Position numbers and translations under genes: made by a program. 64,000 nt of DNA from Cymbidium sinense (lineage: Eukaryota > Streptophyta > Magnoliopsida > Asparagales > Orchidaceae), in NCBI GenBank assembly GCA_021442155.1, contig CM038225.1, forward strand, positions 84,580,925-84,644,924, in the 5' to 3' direction. Shown one piece after another: positions 1 to 12,190 of the stretch (its first letter is position 1; every line of letters starts with the position of its first letter). The notes below the pieces were generated by a model. The model saw nothing but the letters and a program-made list of their open reading frames with translations, ran no database searches and was not told the DNA's origin.

Positions 1-140
1 TAAAATAAAATACCTATACTAAAATAAATAAACCAAAAATAAATAAAATAAACTAAATAAAATTAAAATAAACCTAAATATATAAAATAAAAAATAAAAA
101 TTAGACTAAATAAAATAAATAAAACAAAACCTACACGTTC
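1..140 (+). repeat. A-rich array module, 3' part (truncated)
   Basis: This is the end of an A-rich module made of AATAAA and CCTAAA words. It stops at a variant of the module-end landmark (CCTACACGTTCGAT), where the copia LTR begins. G is almost absent on the + strand. It is the left flank of the copia insertion and does not match the right flank, which lies inside a GR-RBP pseudogene. Confidence 0.75.
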
Positions 141-2320
141 GATATTAAAAAATTTAAAAGTTTTAATAGAAAATTAATTTTTGATTTTTTAATGACAAGG
201 TATAACTCTTAATACAGCAAAAATTAAAGTATAGTAAAGTAAAGAGAGATAAAAGGCACACATTTTATGTGGTTCGGCCAAACCCCAAAATTGGCCTACG
301 TCCATGCATAGCCACCCTTAGCTAGGAATCTACTACATGCAAAATAGCTTAAAAATAGTGCTCTCCAATAACATTGCGAGTATATCCCTTACAATAATAT
401 GTACTCTCCTACAAAGGGGTGAGTACAACCTCAATATAAATTTTACAACACAAAAAATACAAAATATTAAATTTTGATAAAATATATTTCTCACAAATAT
501 GCCAAGCTATCCAATTCAAAAAGTGATCTCACAACTTATAAATGATCACTTTACAACTTAAAATTTTGGCAAGATAAAATGCTCACTTAATATTGATAAG
601 AAATAATAAAATAAATATTTTAAAGTGATCTTACTAAGATGTTTATGTTATTACAATTTGTAGACTAATGTAAAAATGATTTCAAAAAAATTCATAATAT
701 TCTTTTGCACAATAAAATAAATTTCAGCAAGGAATAATTTATTTTATTTTAACCAAAAAGATGCTTTCAATTAATTAAAATAATCACAAAATACGGAAAT
801 AAAATTAGTATATGATATATCTAAGTAGGCTAATAAGATTGTAATTAAAAAGAGAGATCTAGCAAATATGAAAATAATTTTAGCATAATAAATTAATTTA
901 AAATGGTTAAAATATACTTCTAAAATAGATCTAAGAATAAATGATCTAACAAATAAGACTAATAAAAAAATATTTCAAGAAACCAAAAGAAATTTCTAGG
1001 AAGGTAAAAGTTTCAATAAGTTGAAATAAATACTATAAACTATCATAAGAGTTTTTCACAAAAAAATGATTGTAGAAACTTTGATGTGAAAAACTTAGAC
1101 TTTGATGTCCAAAGACTAATCCACCAAAAAGTATAAATTGGAAAGAATAAATAAAGGGTGAAAATAGTATGAACAACTTAAAAGGGATTAAGATCAAAAA
1201 TTGAACTCAAGTAATTTGAGAAATCTTACTTAGTTGAAGATGTTGAATCTTCCAAACCAAGGATTTGATCTTGAAATGTTTGGAGAACACTTGAAAGAGA
1301 AATGAGGGCTTTTTATAAGTAAGAAGGTTATTTTAAATTAGATTTACTAGAAGGATTTTAAATTTGAATGAAGAATGCATTCATGAAAAAAATGAGGGCT
1401 TTTATAAGTAAGAAGGTCATTTTATCATATAGTAATTTAATTTTCAATAAAAATAAAATTTATATTAAATAACTATTAAATTTAAATTACCAAAATTCAA
1501 CTATTCACATGGGCAAGTAAAAAATAATCAAATATGGCTCTTAATATATTCAAAGAATGTTGCACGCATTCATTATTAAAATTAGCTAATGTTTGAGAAG
1601 TAATATTAAATTTAATTTTAATCAAACGTGGGTCATGTAACCTATCAAATTAAAGGACAAAATCCAAGGAATCCATTGGAGATGAAATCTGATATAAATT
1701 CCTTGATTAAAAAAAGACTTTGGCTAAAATACAAAAGTCCACATATTTTTGTTAATTTTGAAATATGACATTTAAATATTTTGATATAGTTTATATATAA
1801 TCATACATATGCTAGTTATCTACATATGCTAGTTATCCTATAACCTTAAAATTAAATTAAAATTTTTAATTATATTAAATATATAAACTAATTACACTTA
1901 ATAGTCATAATTTATTATCATTTATTTTTTTGACAATTCAAATGCTATGTATGAAATATATAATTGAATGTTAATTAGATAGAGATTTATATAAATTAAC
2001 CTCATTATCATTATTTAAAATAAATAAAAATAATATGTTAAGTTGTGAGCAAATTAATTCATGCTAATGAATTTATATGAATTTTTAAGATATTTATAAA
2101 TGCTTATAACCTAAAATATTGTATCTTGAGCTTCACATTATCTATTTTGATCTATCTTTCATTCTTCTACTTGTAATTTTATTAAACATATTGTGAGATG
2201 TATTGGATATGTAATTAGCAATTTATATATTTGAAACACATACAACATACATTAGAACATCCAAGCATTCATTTGTTATCATCAAAATTGATCGGATTGA
2301 ACATGAGGCTCATTAAGCCA
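141..2320 (-). repeat. 3' LTR of the copia element (outer end truncated)
   Basis: Direct repeat of 7394-9608. In plus orientation it ends ATGAGGCTCATTAAGCCA, identical to the other LTR. The outermost ~50 bp present at 7345-7393 are missing. It differs from the 5' LTR by a tandem duplication near 1300-1420, where a segment with ATGAGGGCTTTT appears twice, and by a short duplication of CATATGCTAGTTAT near 1806. Confidence 0.9.
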
Positions 2321-2337
2321 ATAATATCCCCATTTTT
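2321..2337 (-). other. Polypurine tract of the copia element
   Basis: On the minus strand AAAAATGGGGATATTAT directly precedes the TGGC start of the 3' LTR. This is the expected place and composition for the plus-strand primer of a copia element. Confidence 0.75.
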
Positions 2338-2749
2338 ATGATGAGAAACTAATGTTGGGTATTGATTTCGTTGAAGGTGCAAATTGACCTTTCATCATAG
2401 TTTTTTGAAAAAAAATTTATCTTCTAAAAAAAAATTATGCACAAGAGATGAATAATGTTGCTCCCCCTAAATGTATGCATGAAATAGACTTAATACTAAC
2501 CAACATTTTACTCTTCTACCCCTTTTGACAACAACACAAATTGAGAACAAACTACATATAATTTTAAATATTTGGATCTAACATTCCAAGCATGCATCTT
2601 AAAGTACAAAAATGTTCTTTTGGTAATGGCTTTGTAAAAATATAGGCAATTTGTATATTGATACTAATGAAATTAATATTAATATCACCTTTAAAAGCAT
2701 GATCCCTATTAAAATGATATATAATTTCTATATGTTTGGTTCATGAGTT
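2338..2749 (-). other. Copia region between RNase H and polypurine tract
   Basis: AT-rich, with no open frame I can recognise. There is no evident extra ORF of the env-like kind found in some SIRE elements. It is probably the element's 3' untranslated region. Confidence 0.5.
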
Positions 2750-4020
2750 TTGGATAGGATTTTTTGTCTAACTAATAGCACTAGTATTGTCACACTGAAC
2801 TAGAATGTGATCTTGCTTAATACCAAAATATTTTAATTATTGCTTAAACCAAAGGACCTTATAAACATAATTATCGACAACTATGTACTCATCCTCAGTA
2901 GTGGATAAAGCTACAGAGTTTTATTTCTTGGATGACCAAGACATAAGTGCTGATCCTAAAAATTGACATGTGCTTGATGTGCTTTCTCTATCTACTTTAC
3001 ATTCAGCAAAATTAGCATCATAATAAGCAACCAAATCACATGATAAAGAATTTTTAGGATATCATAAACCTAACTTAGTAGTGCCTATCAAATACCGAAA
3101 GATACTTGGTATTAAATTAGATTTTTTTGGGTTGGCCTGAAAATGAGCACACAAACAAACAATAAACATAATATCAGGCCTACTAGTAGCAAGGTATAAA
3201 AGTGAACCAATCATACTCCTATAAAGTTTTTTATCAACAGATTTTCCTAATTCATCTAAATCCAATTTTGTAGATGGGCTCATAAGAGTTTTACTCGATT
3301 TAAATCTTTTCATGTCAAACCTCTCAAGCAATTCATTTGGGTACTTGGTTTTGAGATGAATCATATTTTCTTATTGCTTCACTTGAAGACCTAATAAAAA
3401 ATTAAGTTCTCCCATCATACTCATTTCAAACTCTTTAGACATCAAAGATGAGAAATTATGGCACAAAGATTCATTTGTATTTCCAAAAAATATATCATTG
3501 ACATACATGTGTACCATAATCAAATCATCATCTATGCTCTTAAGGAATAAGGTGGTATCTACTCTACCCTTTCTAATTCCATGATCTATATAAAAGTTAC
3601 ATAACCTATCATACCAATCACAAGGAGCCTATTTTAAATCATATAAGGATTTCTTTAATTTATGCACATGACTTGGACAATCAAGGCTCTAAAATCTAGG
3701 TGGTTTCTCTACAAATACATCTTGGTCAATAAATCCACTCAAAAATGCACTCTTGAAATCCATTAAAAAAGTTTAAAATCCCTAAAAAGAAGCATAAGTA
3801 ACAAGTAACCTAATAGCTTCTAGTCTTGCTACGGGTGCAAAAGATTCTTCAAAATCTATACCTTAAACTTGTGTGAACCCTTGTGCAACTAACCTAGCTT
3901 TATTTTTAACAATACAACCTAAATCATCTAGCTTATTCCTAAAGACCCATATTTTTCCAATGACATTTTGATCTTGGGGTCTTTGGACTAATTTTTAAAC
4001 ATCATTTCTTACAAATTGAT
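2750..4020 (-). pseudogene. Copia reverse transcriptase and RNase H, inactivated
   Basis: The 3' part of copia pol. RT would copy the element RNA and RNase H would remove it. Readable minus-strand pieces include MDFKSAFLSG, KSLYDLK, then MYVNDIFFG, GELNFLLGLQVKQ, YRSMIGSLLYLATSRPDIMF, and the RNase H pieces LSTTEDEYI and QCDNTSAIS. The catalytic YVDD box reads YVND, with AAT at 3497-3499. The longest open piece is 100 codons (3062-3364). Many stops (for example QVKQ-stop) and frameshifts break the rest. The domain order and motifs are certain and the gene is dead. Confidence 0.92.
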
Positions 4021-4499
4021 TCAACTCCTCTTCCATAGCAATAATCCAAAAATTATCTATTAATGCTTCTTCTAAATTGTTAGGTTCAACCTCAGATAAA
4101 AATGTTGAATGATACAACCTCTACTATGTCTTTAGGTCACTTTCCTTTTGAAGGAATCTCCTATAATTAGTTCCTTTGGATGATTTTTATTATATTTCCA
4201 TTCTTTAGGCAATCAATCATCCACATTATATTCTAAAGATATTTTCTTAAAATTATCCATCTCTTCATCAATCACTTCATTTCTAGTGGGATCAATTAAA
4301 TTTTCATCAAAAATAACATGTATTTATTCTTCTACAATCACTTTTCTTTTATTGAAAACTCTATAAGCTCTACTAGAAAGAGAGTATAATAAGAAAATAC
4401 CATCATTTGATTTGCAATCAAACTTACCTAAATGTTTTTTTCATTATTCAAAATAAAACATTTACATATAAATACATGAAAGTGTTCAATCTTAGGCTT

Positions 4500-5330
4500 C
4501 TTTCCAAAAAACAATTCATAGGGTGTCTTCTTCTAAATTAGTCTAAAATAGATCCTATCCATCACATAACATGCAGTATTTACTGCTTTAGCCCAAAATA
4601 TTTTTTGGCAATTTATACTCATCAAGCATAAATCTATTTAATTCAATTAATATTCTATTTTTTCTCTCTACTACTCCATTTTGTTAGGGAGTTCTAGGTG
4701 GAGAAAAATTATGTCTAATCCCATGTTAATCACAATAATTTTCAAATAATTTATTTTGAAATTCGACACCATGATCAGTTTGAATCCTATTAATCAAAAG
4801 GCTTTGTTTTCTTTGAATATATTTTGAAAACTTTCTAAACTAACCAAAAACATCATCCTTGCAAGTTACAAACAAAACCCAAGTATATCTAGAGAAATCA
4901 TCAACAATCATAAAACCATAATTTTTTCCACCTAAACTAGTGGTGCTAATTGGACCAAATAAATCCATGTGAAACAATTCTAGAGGTCTAGAAGTAGAAA
5001 CAATATTTTTAATTTTAAATGAGCTTCTAGAATGCATACCATTAATCCATGCATCACAAACATAGTTTGAATGAAAATTTAATTTAGGCAATCAAACTAC
5101 TAAATTAAGTTTAACAATATTATTGAGTGTGTGCATGTTAATATGGCAGTCTCCTATTCCATAACCATATATCATCATGAGTGCTTTTAAAATAAAGTAA
5201 ATTCAAATTCATATCATGAAATCTATCTAAATCAATGACATAAATATTTTTATGTCTTTGTCCTACTAACAAAACATTTTCATTATTTTTTATAATACAA
5301 TATAATGCATGGAATACAACATTTAAACCT
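4500..5330 (-). pseudogene. Copia integrase, inactivated
   Basis: The core domain of a copia integrase, which would insert the element cDNA. The best piece (4840-5091) has HMDLFGPISTTSLGGKNYG and VDDFSRYTWVLFV, the usual region of the first catalytic Asp. Further downstream NGVVERKNR gives the conserved Glu (codon at 4666-4668). A GAG-pre-integrase stretch (KNIYVIDLD, LWNRRL) lies upstream near 5140-5260. Several stops and frame changes separate these pieces. Confidence 0.9.
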
Positions 5331-5560
5331 TTATCACATAATTGACAAATAAAAATTAAATTATGTTTTAATCCTTCTACCATAAAAAATTTATCTAATG
5401 TGATAGAATTCTTACAAATAGAACCAATTCCAATGATCTTTCCCTTTTCACTATCTCCATATGTAACAAATCCTCCATCACTTGATTCTAAAGTTGTGAA
5501 TTTATCTTTATCTCTCATCATATGTCTTGAACATCCACTGTCCAAGTACCACATGCCTTC
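5331..5560 (-). pseudogene. Copia aspartic protease fragment
   Basis: The minus strand reads WYLDSGCSRHM near 5515-5553, which is the DSG active site of the copia protease, followed by FVTYGDSEKGKIIGIG and VEGLKHNLIFICQLCDKG. It shares an open stretch (5138-5554) with the pre-integrase region. The active-site motif is intact, but upstream and downstream frames are broken, so no working polyprotein can form. Confidence 0.9.
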
Positions 5561-5879
5561 TTTGATTTTTCTTTGAAGGCATTCCTACAAAAGAAAATCA
5601 CATATTAACTTTTGGAACCCAAACATGTTTGGGTCCACATTCTAAATTCGAAGCAAGATATCTAGCATGTGTGGTTTGTGTAGTGCTTGTACCTTTTGGT
5701 ACCCATACATAAGATGACTACTTAGTGCTTTGTAATTTATGTTCATAGCAATCAAATGAAATATTCCCTTCTCTATCACATTAGTTGCACTAAACATTAT
5801 TGTTTGCATATGGCTTAGCACGATAATTATAAGATATATGAGTGGGATGTGTATGATGCAAATAATTTTTATTAAATGT

Positions 5880-7285
5880 TTTACTTGATGAAGCATTATA
5901 ATGAACTTGTGATTTCAAACATAATTATAATCTTGATTTTAAAAACATATTCTCTCTTTTCAAGTTTTCCTTCAAAGAACAATTTAATAAAAATTATTTT
6001 TTTTTTAAATTATCACATACATTTTTTAAATCACAAAAATGCAAATCTAAATTTTTATGTTCATTTTCTAAGGTTTCATATTCTTTAAAATTTTTTAAAT
6101 TCAATAACTAAATCATTAAAAGCATCATCTAATTCATCATAAGATATATCATTACATACATCTTGAGAATCTAAGTCAGATTCTCCATTTTCCATAAGAC
6201 ATATGTTGACCTCTTCATCGGATGAGCAAGTACTTGATTCATTTTAATCTAGATTGGCCCAGAAAGCCTTCTTTTTATTATTATGGTTCTTCTTCTCCTT
6301 AATATTTTTTCTTCTTTCCATATTAATCTCTTTCTTCTTCGATTCAAAAGTTCTAGACAATCACCTCTTATGTCTCTAAGCTTTTTACAATGGTAGCAAA
6401 TGATCCATTCACCTGCAGGAAATTTCTTAGTTTGAAATTTATAGTTTTTAAATTTTTTATACTTTGATTCTTCTTCCTTAGCAAGTTCCCGAGGCTTTTG
6501 GATAGCATGACCACCTCATCGCTATCACCACCCAAGCTTGAGGTGCTATGCTCGTCACTATCATCAACTTGCAATGCAATGGCGTTTCCTTTCTCCTTCT
6601 CCCTTTTTGCTGAGTTATCCATCTTATCCCTTTGAGTAATAACCAGTTCATGTGCTATCAAACAACCCAAAAGCTGATCAAGTGGATAAGTAGATAAATC
6701 CATAGCTTCACTAATAGCTGTTACTTTAGCTTCCCATTCTTTTAGAAGACATCTAAGAATCTTATAGACTAAGTCTTGATTCTATATGTTTTCCAAAAGA
6801 ATGCATTATAATTATTTTCATGAATCTAGTATACATATTAGAAATAGATTCAGAAGGAGACATATGAAATAACTCATATCTATGAACAAGTCTGTTTATG
6901 TGAGCATATCTAACTTCACTAGTTCCTTCAGAAGTTATAATGCATTTATCCCATATTTATTTTATCATACTTAACATAGAAATTTTTATGTAATAATTAG
7001 GTAATAATGCACAATGTAAAGTATTACTAGTCCTAGCATTTAATTCATTAAGTTCTCTTTCAGCTATAGTCCATTCCTCAAAAATTTTTTCTACTTTAAT
7101 GCTATTTACTTCTACTTGGGTGTATGATATTGATGTGTCAACATATTCCACATGCTTGCATCTTAACCTCTTAAAAATGTACTAATTCTATTTTTCCAAT
7201 AATCAAATGGCACACAATCTAAAAATGGAGGTCTATGAGTGGATTGTCCCTCTAGTAGTGAACCCTTTGGGAAACCTTGTGCCAT
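5880..7285 (-). pseudogene. Copia gag, inactivated
   Basis: The capsid gene. It starts MAQGFPKGSLLEGQSTHRPP (ATG at 7283-7285, just after the primer-binding site), a typical copia gag opening, and continues FDYWKNRISTFLRG before an in-frame stop. A later open piece (6368-6703) reads MDLSTYPLDQLLGCLIAHEL, typical of the UBN2-type gag. The zinc knuckle near 6355-6400 reads CYHC then D where His is expected (CYHCKKLRDIRGDC), so it has lost a metal ligand. Multiple stops and shifts are present. Confidence 0.88.
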
Positions 7286-7331
7286 AGTAAAAAGATCTAC
7301 TCTTGGATGTTAAGCCAATAAAAGAGCCTAG

Positions 7332-7343
7332 GCTCTAATACAT
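7332..7343 (-). other. Degenerate primer-binding site of the copia element
   Basis: The plus strand has GCTCTAATACA, the complement of a decayed TGGTATCAGAGC, which matches the 3' end of initiator methionine tRNA used by plant copia elements. It lies next to the inner edge of the 5' LTR (TGAGAG at 7345). Confidence 0.75.
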
Positions 7344-7344
7344 A

Positions 7345-9608
7345 TTGAGAGTAACTATAGCACCCAAGAGGGCAGGGGGTGGGAGAATTGGGTGATTTTA
7401 AAAATTTTAAAAGTTAAATCTTAAATTCTAAGTTTTAGTAGAAAATTAATTTTTGATTTTATAATGAAAAGATACAATTCTTAATGTGAAAATAAAAGTC
7501 TGATAAAGTAAAGAAAGACAATAGGCACACAATTTTTATGTGGTTCAGCCAAACACCAAAACTGGCCTATGTTCACGCCTAGCCACCCCTGGGTAGGAAT
7601 CCACTAAATGCAAAAATAGCTTACAAATAGTACTCTCCTTTCCTATAACGGGGCATGTACAACCCCTACAATAATATGTACTCTCCTACAAAGGGGTGAG
7701 TACAACCCCAATATAAATTTTACAGCACAAAAAGAAAATACAAAATAATAAATTTTGATAAAATATATCTTTCATAAATATACCAAGCTATCCAATTAAA
7801 AATGTGATCTCACAACTTATAAATGATCACTTTACAACTTCAAAGTTTGGTAAGATAAAATGCTCACTTAATATTGATCAGAAATAATAAAATAAATATC
7901 TTAAAGTGATCTTACTAAGATATTTATGTTATTACAATTAAATGAACTAATATAAAAATGATTTCAAAATAAATTCACAATATTCTTTTGCACAATAAAA
8001 TAAATTTCAGCAAAAAATAAATTATTTTATTTTAAGTGAAAAGATGCTTTCAATTAATGCAAATGATCACAAAATACCTGAATAAAATTAGTATATGATA
8101 GATCTAAGTAGGCTAGTAAGCTTTAATTAAAAAGAGAGATCTAGCAAATATGAAAATAAATTTAGCACAACAAATTAATTAAAAATGGTTAAAATATACT
8201 TATAAAATAGATCAAATAATAAATGATCTTTCAAATAAGACTAATGAAGAAATATTTCAAGAAACCAAAAGAAATTTGTAGAAAGATAAAAATTTCAACA
8301 AGCTGAAATAAATCCTACAAACTATCACAAGAGTTTTTCACAAAAAAAAATGATTGAAAAAACTTTGATGTGAAAAACATTGACTTTGATGTCCAAAGAA
8401 TAATCCACCAAAAAGTATAAATTGGAAAGAATAAATTGATGGTGAAAATAGTATGAACAACTAAAAAGGGATTAAGATCAAGAAAACAAACTCAAGTAAT
8501 TTGAGAAAGCTTGCTTAGTTGAAGATGTTGAAGCTTCCAAACTAAATATTTGATCTTGCAATATTTGGAGAACACTTGGAAGGAAAATCTAGGAAATTTT
8601 CTCTTAGATTTGTTGGAGGAGTTTTTAATTTGAACGAGGAATGCTTTCATGAAGAGAATGAGGGCTATTTATAAGCAAGAAGGTCATTTTGAATTATTTA
8701 AAAAAATATATTGTTTTAACATTATTTTATCATATAATAATTTAATATTAAATAAAAATTTAATTTATATTAAATAAATATTAAATTTAAATAGCCAAAA
8801 TTCAGCTATTCACATGGGCAAGTCAAAAATAATCAAATATGGCTCTTAGTATATTCAAAGCATGTAGCATGCATTCATTATTAAAATCAGCTAATAATTG
8901 AAAAGTCATACTAATTCAATTTTAATCAAACGTGGGTCATGTAACTTATCAAATTATAGGACAAAGTCCAAGGAATCCATTCGAGATGAAATCAAATATA
9001 AATTCCTCAATTATAAAATGACTTTGGCTAAAATACAAAATTCCACATATTTTTGTTAATTTTGAAATATGACATTTAAATATTATGATATAATTTATAT
9101 AAAATCATACATATGTTAATTATCATATAATCTTAGAATTAAATAAAAAATTTAATTATATTAAATATATAAACTAATTACACTTAATAGTCATAATTTA
9201 TTATCATTTATTATTTTGATAATTCAAATGCTATGTATGAAACATATAATTGAATTTTAATTACATAGAGATTTATATAAATTAACCTCGTTATCATTAT
9301 TTAAAATAAATAAAAATAATATGTTAAGTTGTGAGCAAATTGATTCATGCCAATGAACTCATATGAATTTCTAAGATAGTTATAAATGCATATAACCTAA
9401 AATATTGTATATTGAGCTTCACATTATCTATTTTGATCTATCTTTCATTCTTCTATCCTTGCAATTTCCTCAAACATATTATGAGATGTATTGGATATGT
9501 AATTAGCAATTAATATATCTGAAACACATAAAACATACATTTCAACATCCAAGCATTCATTTGTTATCATTAAAATTAATTAGACTTAATATGAGGCTCA
9601 TTAAGCCA
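7345..9608 (-). repeat. 5' LTR of the copia element
   Basis: About 2,264 bp, complete, with TG...CA ends in plus orientation (TGAGAGTAAC at 7345, TTAAGCCA to 9608). It matches 141-2320 over its whole length with many substitutions and small indels. It abuts GR-RBP pseudogene copy 1 with no filler. Confidence 0.9.
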
Positions 9609-10006
9609 ACATGAGGTGGCCATTATCGGAGTGGCAGTGGGGGATCTGGAGGTGCTGGTGGATATGGATGTGGTGGTTATGGAGGCGGGAGAAGCGACGG
9701 AGGTTACAGCCGTTGCTGTGGTGGAGGGAGAGATCGGTGATATGATGGTGGATCTCTCTACTCGAGAGGTCGAGGTGGTTCTGATTGGAACTAGAGAAAC
9801 TGAAGAATGGCTGACCCGATCTGCTGCTTATGGAATTGTGTCTTTACAGTATAGTTCTAGTTATCTAGGGTTTATGATCTGCTCTATGCATGCTCATTTT
9901 TTATCTATGTCATCATGTGTATCATAAAAAACTTAGTGTGTTACTTAGTTGATGAATTCAAAAAGAAGAAACGTTGAATCTTAATTTATTCTCTATTAAA
10001 AAAAAC
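9609..10006 (+). pseudogene. GR-RBP retropseudogene, copy 1 (5' end lost to the copia insertion)
   Basis: The 3' coding end, 3' UTR and poly(A) of a plant glycine-rich RNA-binding protein (GRP7-like). In frame it reads GGHYRSGSGGSGGAGG, then YGGGRSDGGYSR, then a TGA after GGGRDR, then YDGGSLYSRGRGGSD and WN-stop-RN. Copies 4 and 6 keep the ending NWRN; here the Trp is TAG. The 3' UTR includes CTAGGGTTTATGATCTGC and ends TTCTCTATT plus poly(A). The RRM half is absent. A 103-codon open frame over it is in the wrong frame. Confidence 0.88.
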
Positions 10007-10190
10007 CAAAAACCCTAAACCCCAAACTAAAACATGAACCCTAGACGTAAAACCTAAACCCTAAACCCTAACTTACCCAAAAAGCCTAAACCTTAAACCT
10101 AAACAAACCCTAAAACCCTACCACACCTGCTAAACCCCAAAACATAAACTCACCACATGCCCCAAACCTTAAACCACACTAAATCCTAAA
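10007..10190 (+). repeat. Telomere-like CCCTAAA block after GR-RBP copy 1
   Basis: Degenerate C-strand heptamers. It includes the flank ACATGAACCCTAGACGTAAA, versions of which follow most GR-RBP copies, so this flank was amplified with the pseudogene. Confidence 0.85.
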
Positions 10191-10930
10191 CCCAAAAGCC
10201 AAAATAAAATAAAGCCTAAAAAAACTAAACCAAAACCTAAACTAAACCTAAGAAAATAAAATAAAAAATAAAACCTAAACTAAAATAAAATAAATAAAAA
10301 CATAAACTAAATAAAAAAATAAAAACTAAACCTAAAAAAAAATTAAAATAATCCTAAAATAATATAAAATAAAAACTAAATAAAAACCTAAACCTAAAAA
10401 AGAAACCTAAAAATTAATAAAAAATTAAAACCTAAATCCTAAACTAAGAAAAAAATAAACATAAAATAAAAATAAATTATACCTAATCCTAAACAAAAAT
10501 AAAGTAAACTAAAATAAACAAAACCTAAACCTAAACCCCAAATCCCAGATAATTAAATAAATAAATAAACCTAAAAGCAGGAAATAAAATAAAATAGACC
10601 TAAAATAAAAACTAAAAACCTAAACCTAAAAAAATAAAATAAAAACTTAAACCTAAACCTAGAAATAAAAAATAAAACCTAAACCTTAAAAATAAAATAA
10701 AAATAATACTACACAAAAAATTTAACTTAAACCTAAACCTAAACTTAAAAAATAAATTAAAACAAAAAACCTATACTAAAATAAATAAACCTAAAATAAG
10801 CTAACCAAACAGAAAATAAATAAAAAATAAACCTAAATAAAAATAAAAAATTACATAAATTATAATAAATAAAAACTAACTAAATAAACTAAATAAACTT
10901 AATTGTTGGTTTTGATTTTTTTATTTTAAA
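10191..10930 (+). repeat. A-rich array module
   Basis: AATAAA/CCTAAA words in the order typical of the array, ending in a diverged landmark (TTGGTTTTGATTTTTTTATT near 10904). Confidence 0.75.
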
Positions 10931-11290
10931 AAAATCAAACCCTAAAACCCTAATTTACTAAACTATAACTGGCTAAATGCTTTACTGAGCCACTGAGCCC
11001 TAAACAAAACCCAAAACCACTGGATCACAGAGCCACTGAAATCTTGAAGGTACTACTGAGCCTGGCAGCCTAGTCCCCTAGCCATGAAGACCCTAAACTA
11101 ACCCTGATCTCTGAGCTTAAAGCAGAGACTAAACCCTAAACCATGAGCCCAACTGCCTAGGCCAGCTGACCCCAGACCTTAAAGCCAAGGCCAAACCAGC
11201 CCCAGGCCAACCCTAACAAAAGGCAAGACCCTGGCCTGAGCCTAAGACCCTGGGCCACTGACCATGCACTGAAAAACCTGAAACCTAAAC
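10931..11290 (+). repeat. Telomere-like block grading into a GC-rich island
   Basis: CCCTAAA words pass into CCACTGAGCC, CCCTGGGCC and GGCCTGAGCC words between about 10975 and 11275, then back to CCTAAA. No open frame or known element is visible. Confidence 0.7.
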
Positions 11291-11965
11291 TTAAACTAAA
11301 TGTTAAAATAAAATAATGAAAAAAAATAAAAAAATAAATAATAAAGATAAAATAAAATAAAACCTAAACTAAACCTAGGCTTAAAATAAAATAAACTAAA
11401 ATAGAATAAAGAAAACCTAAACTAAACTAAAAATAAAATAGAATAAAAGTTAATAAAATAAGAACTAAGCGTAAATAAAATTAAAATAAAATAAAATAAA
11501 ACTAAACCAAAAAATAAACCTAAAATAAAACTAAAAAAAAAAAAAAATCTATACAAAAATTAAAATAAAATAAACAAAATAAAATAAACCAAAACCTAAG
11601 CCAAAATAAACTAAACTAAAATAAATAAAACATAAACCAAAACCTAAAATAAATTAAACCCAAACTTAAACCTAAACTAAAAAATTAAACCTAATAATAA
11701 AACTAAAATAAAGACCTAAAACCTAAACCTATATAAATAAAATAAAAATATAAACCTAAACTAAAATAAAAAAACCTAAACTAAAAATAAAACAAAAATA
11801 AAACTCAACTAAAACAAACTAAACCTAAACTTCAACCTAAAAGTAAAAAGTAAAATAAATAAAACTAAATAAAACTAAAATAAATAAAATAAAAATAAAC
11901 ATAAATAAAATAAATATAAAATAAATTAAATTAAAAAATAAAATAAACCTCTTTGGTTTATTTAA
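11291..11965 (+). repeat. A-rich array module
   Basis: Nearly G-free on +, ending in the landmark variant CTCTTTGGTTTATTTAAAAA near 11950. Confidence 0.8.
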
Positions 11966-12190
11966 AAAGAAAACCCTAAACCATAAATCATAACACCTAA
12001 ACTCTAAACATACAACCCTAAACCAAAAACCCTAAACCCTAAACCCTAGAAAATCCTAAACCCTAACCACTAAACCCTAACCCCTGCACAATAAACCCTA
12101 AACCCATAACCCTAAGCCTAATCCTAAAGTAACTAAATAAATTAAAAAAATAAACCTAAACTGTAAAACCTAATAATCCTAAACCTTATG
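11966..12190 (+). repeat. Telomere-like block and pre-GRP linker
   Basis: CCCTAAA words followed by the linker AGTAACTAAATAAATTAAAA (12127 onward) that precedes most GR-RBP copies. Confidence 0.82.

Larger units (their letters stand above)
141..9608 (-). mobile_element. Ty1/copia LTR retrotransposon, degenerate
   Basis: An LTR retrotransposon read on the minus strand, about 9.5 kb. Order in its own direction is 5' LTR (7345-9608), primer-binding site, gag, protease, integrase, reverse transcriptase, RNase H, polypurine tract and 3' LTR (141-2320). Integrase before RT defines Ty1/copia. The long LTRs (about 2.2 kb) and protein style suggest the SIRE/Maximus or a nearby lineage, which is an inference. 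All genes carry stops and frameshifts. The LTRs differ by roughly one base in ten by eye, so the insertion is old. The right end lies in GR-RBP copy 1. The 3' LTR has lost about 50 bp at its outer end, so no target-site duplication can be seen. Confidence 0.93.

Noticed and set aside
5876..6088. 70-codon plus-strand frame in the copia gag region
   Set aside because: It is antisense to gag and AT-rich, with no homology.
9616..9927. Open frames of 60-134 codons rich in Val, Met, Glu and Asp over GR-RBP copies, and antisense ones rich in Thr, Ser, Ile and His (12179, 14210, 20326, 35625, 50939)
   Set aside because: They are out-of-frame or antisense readings of the glycine codons (GGN). The frame giving NITVN, YGGG and NWRN is the ancestral one and is broken.
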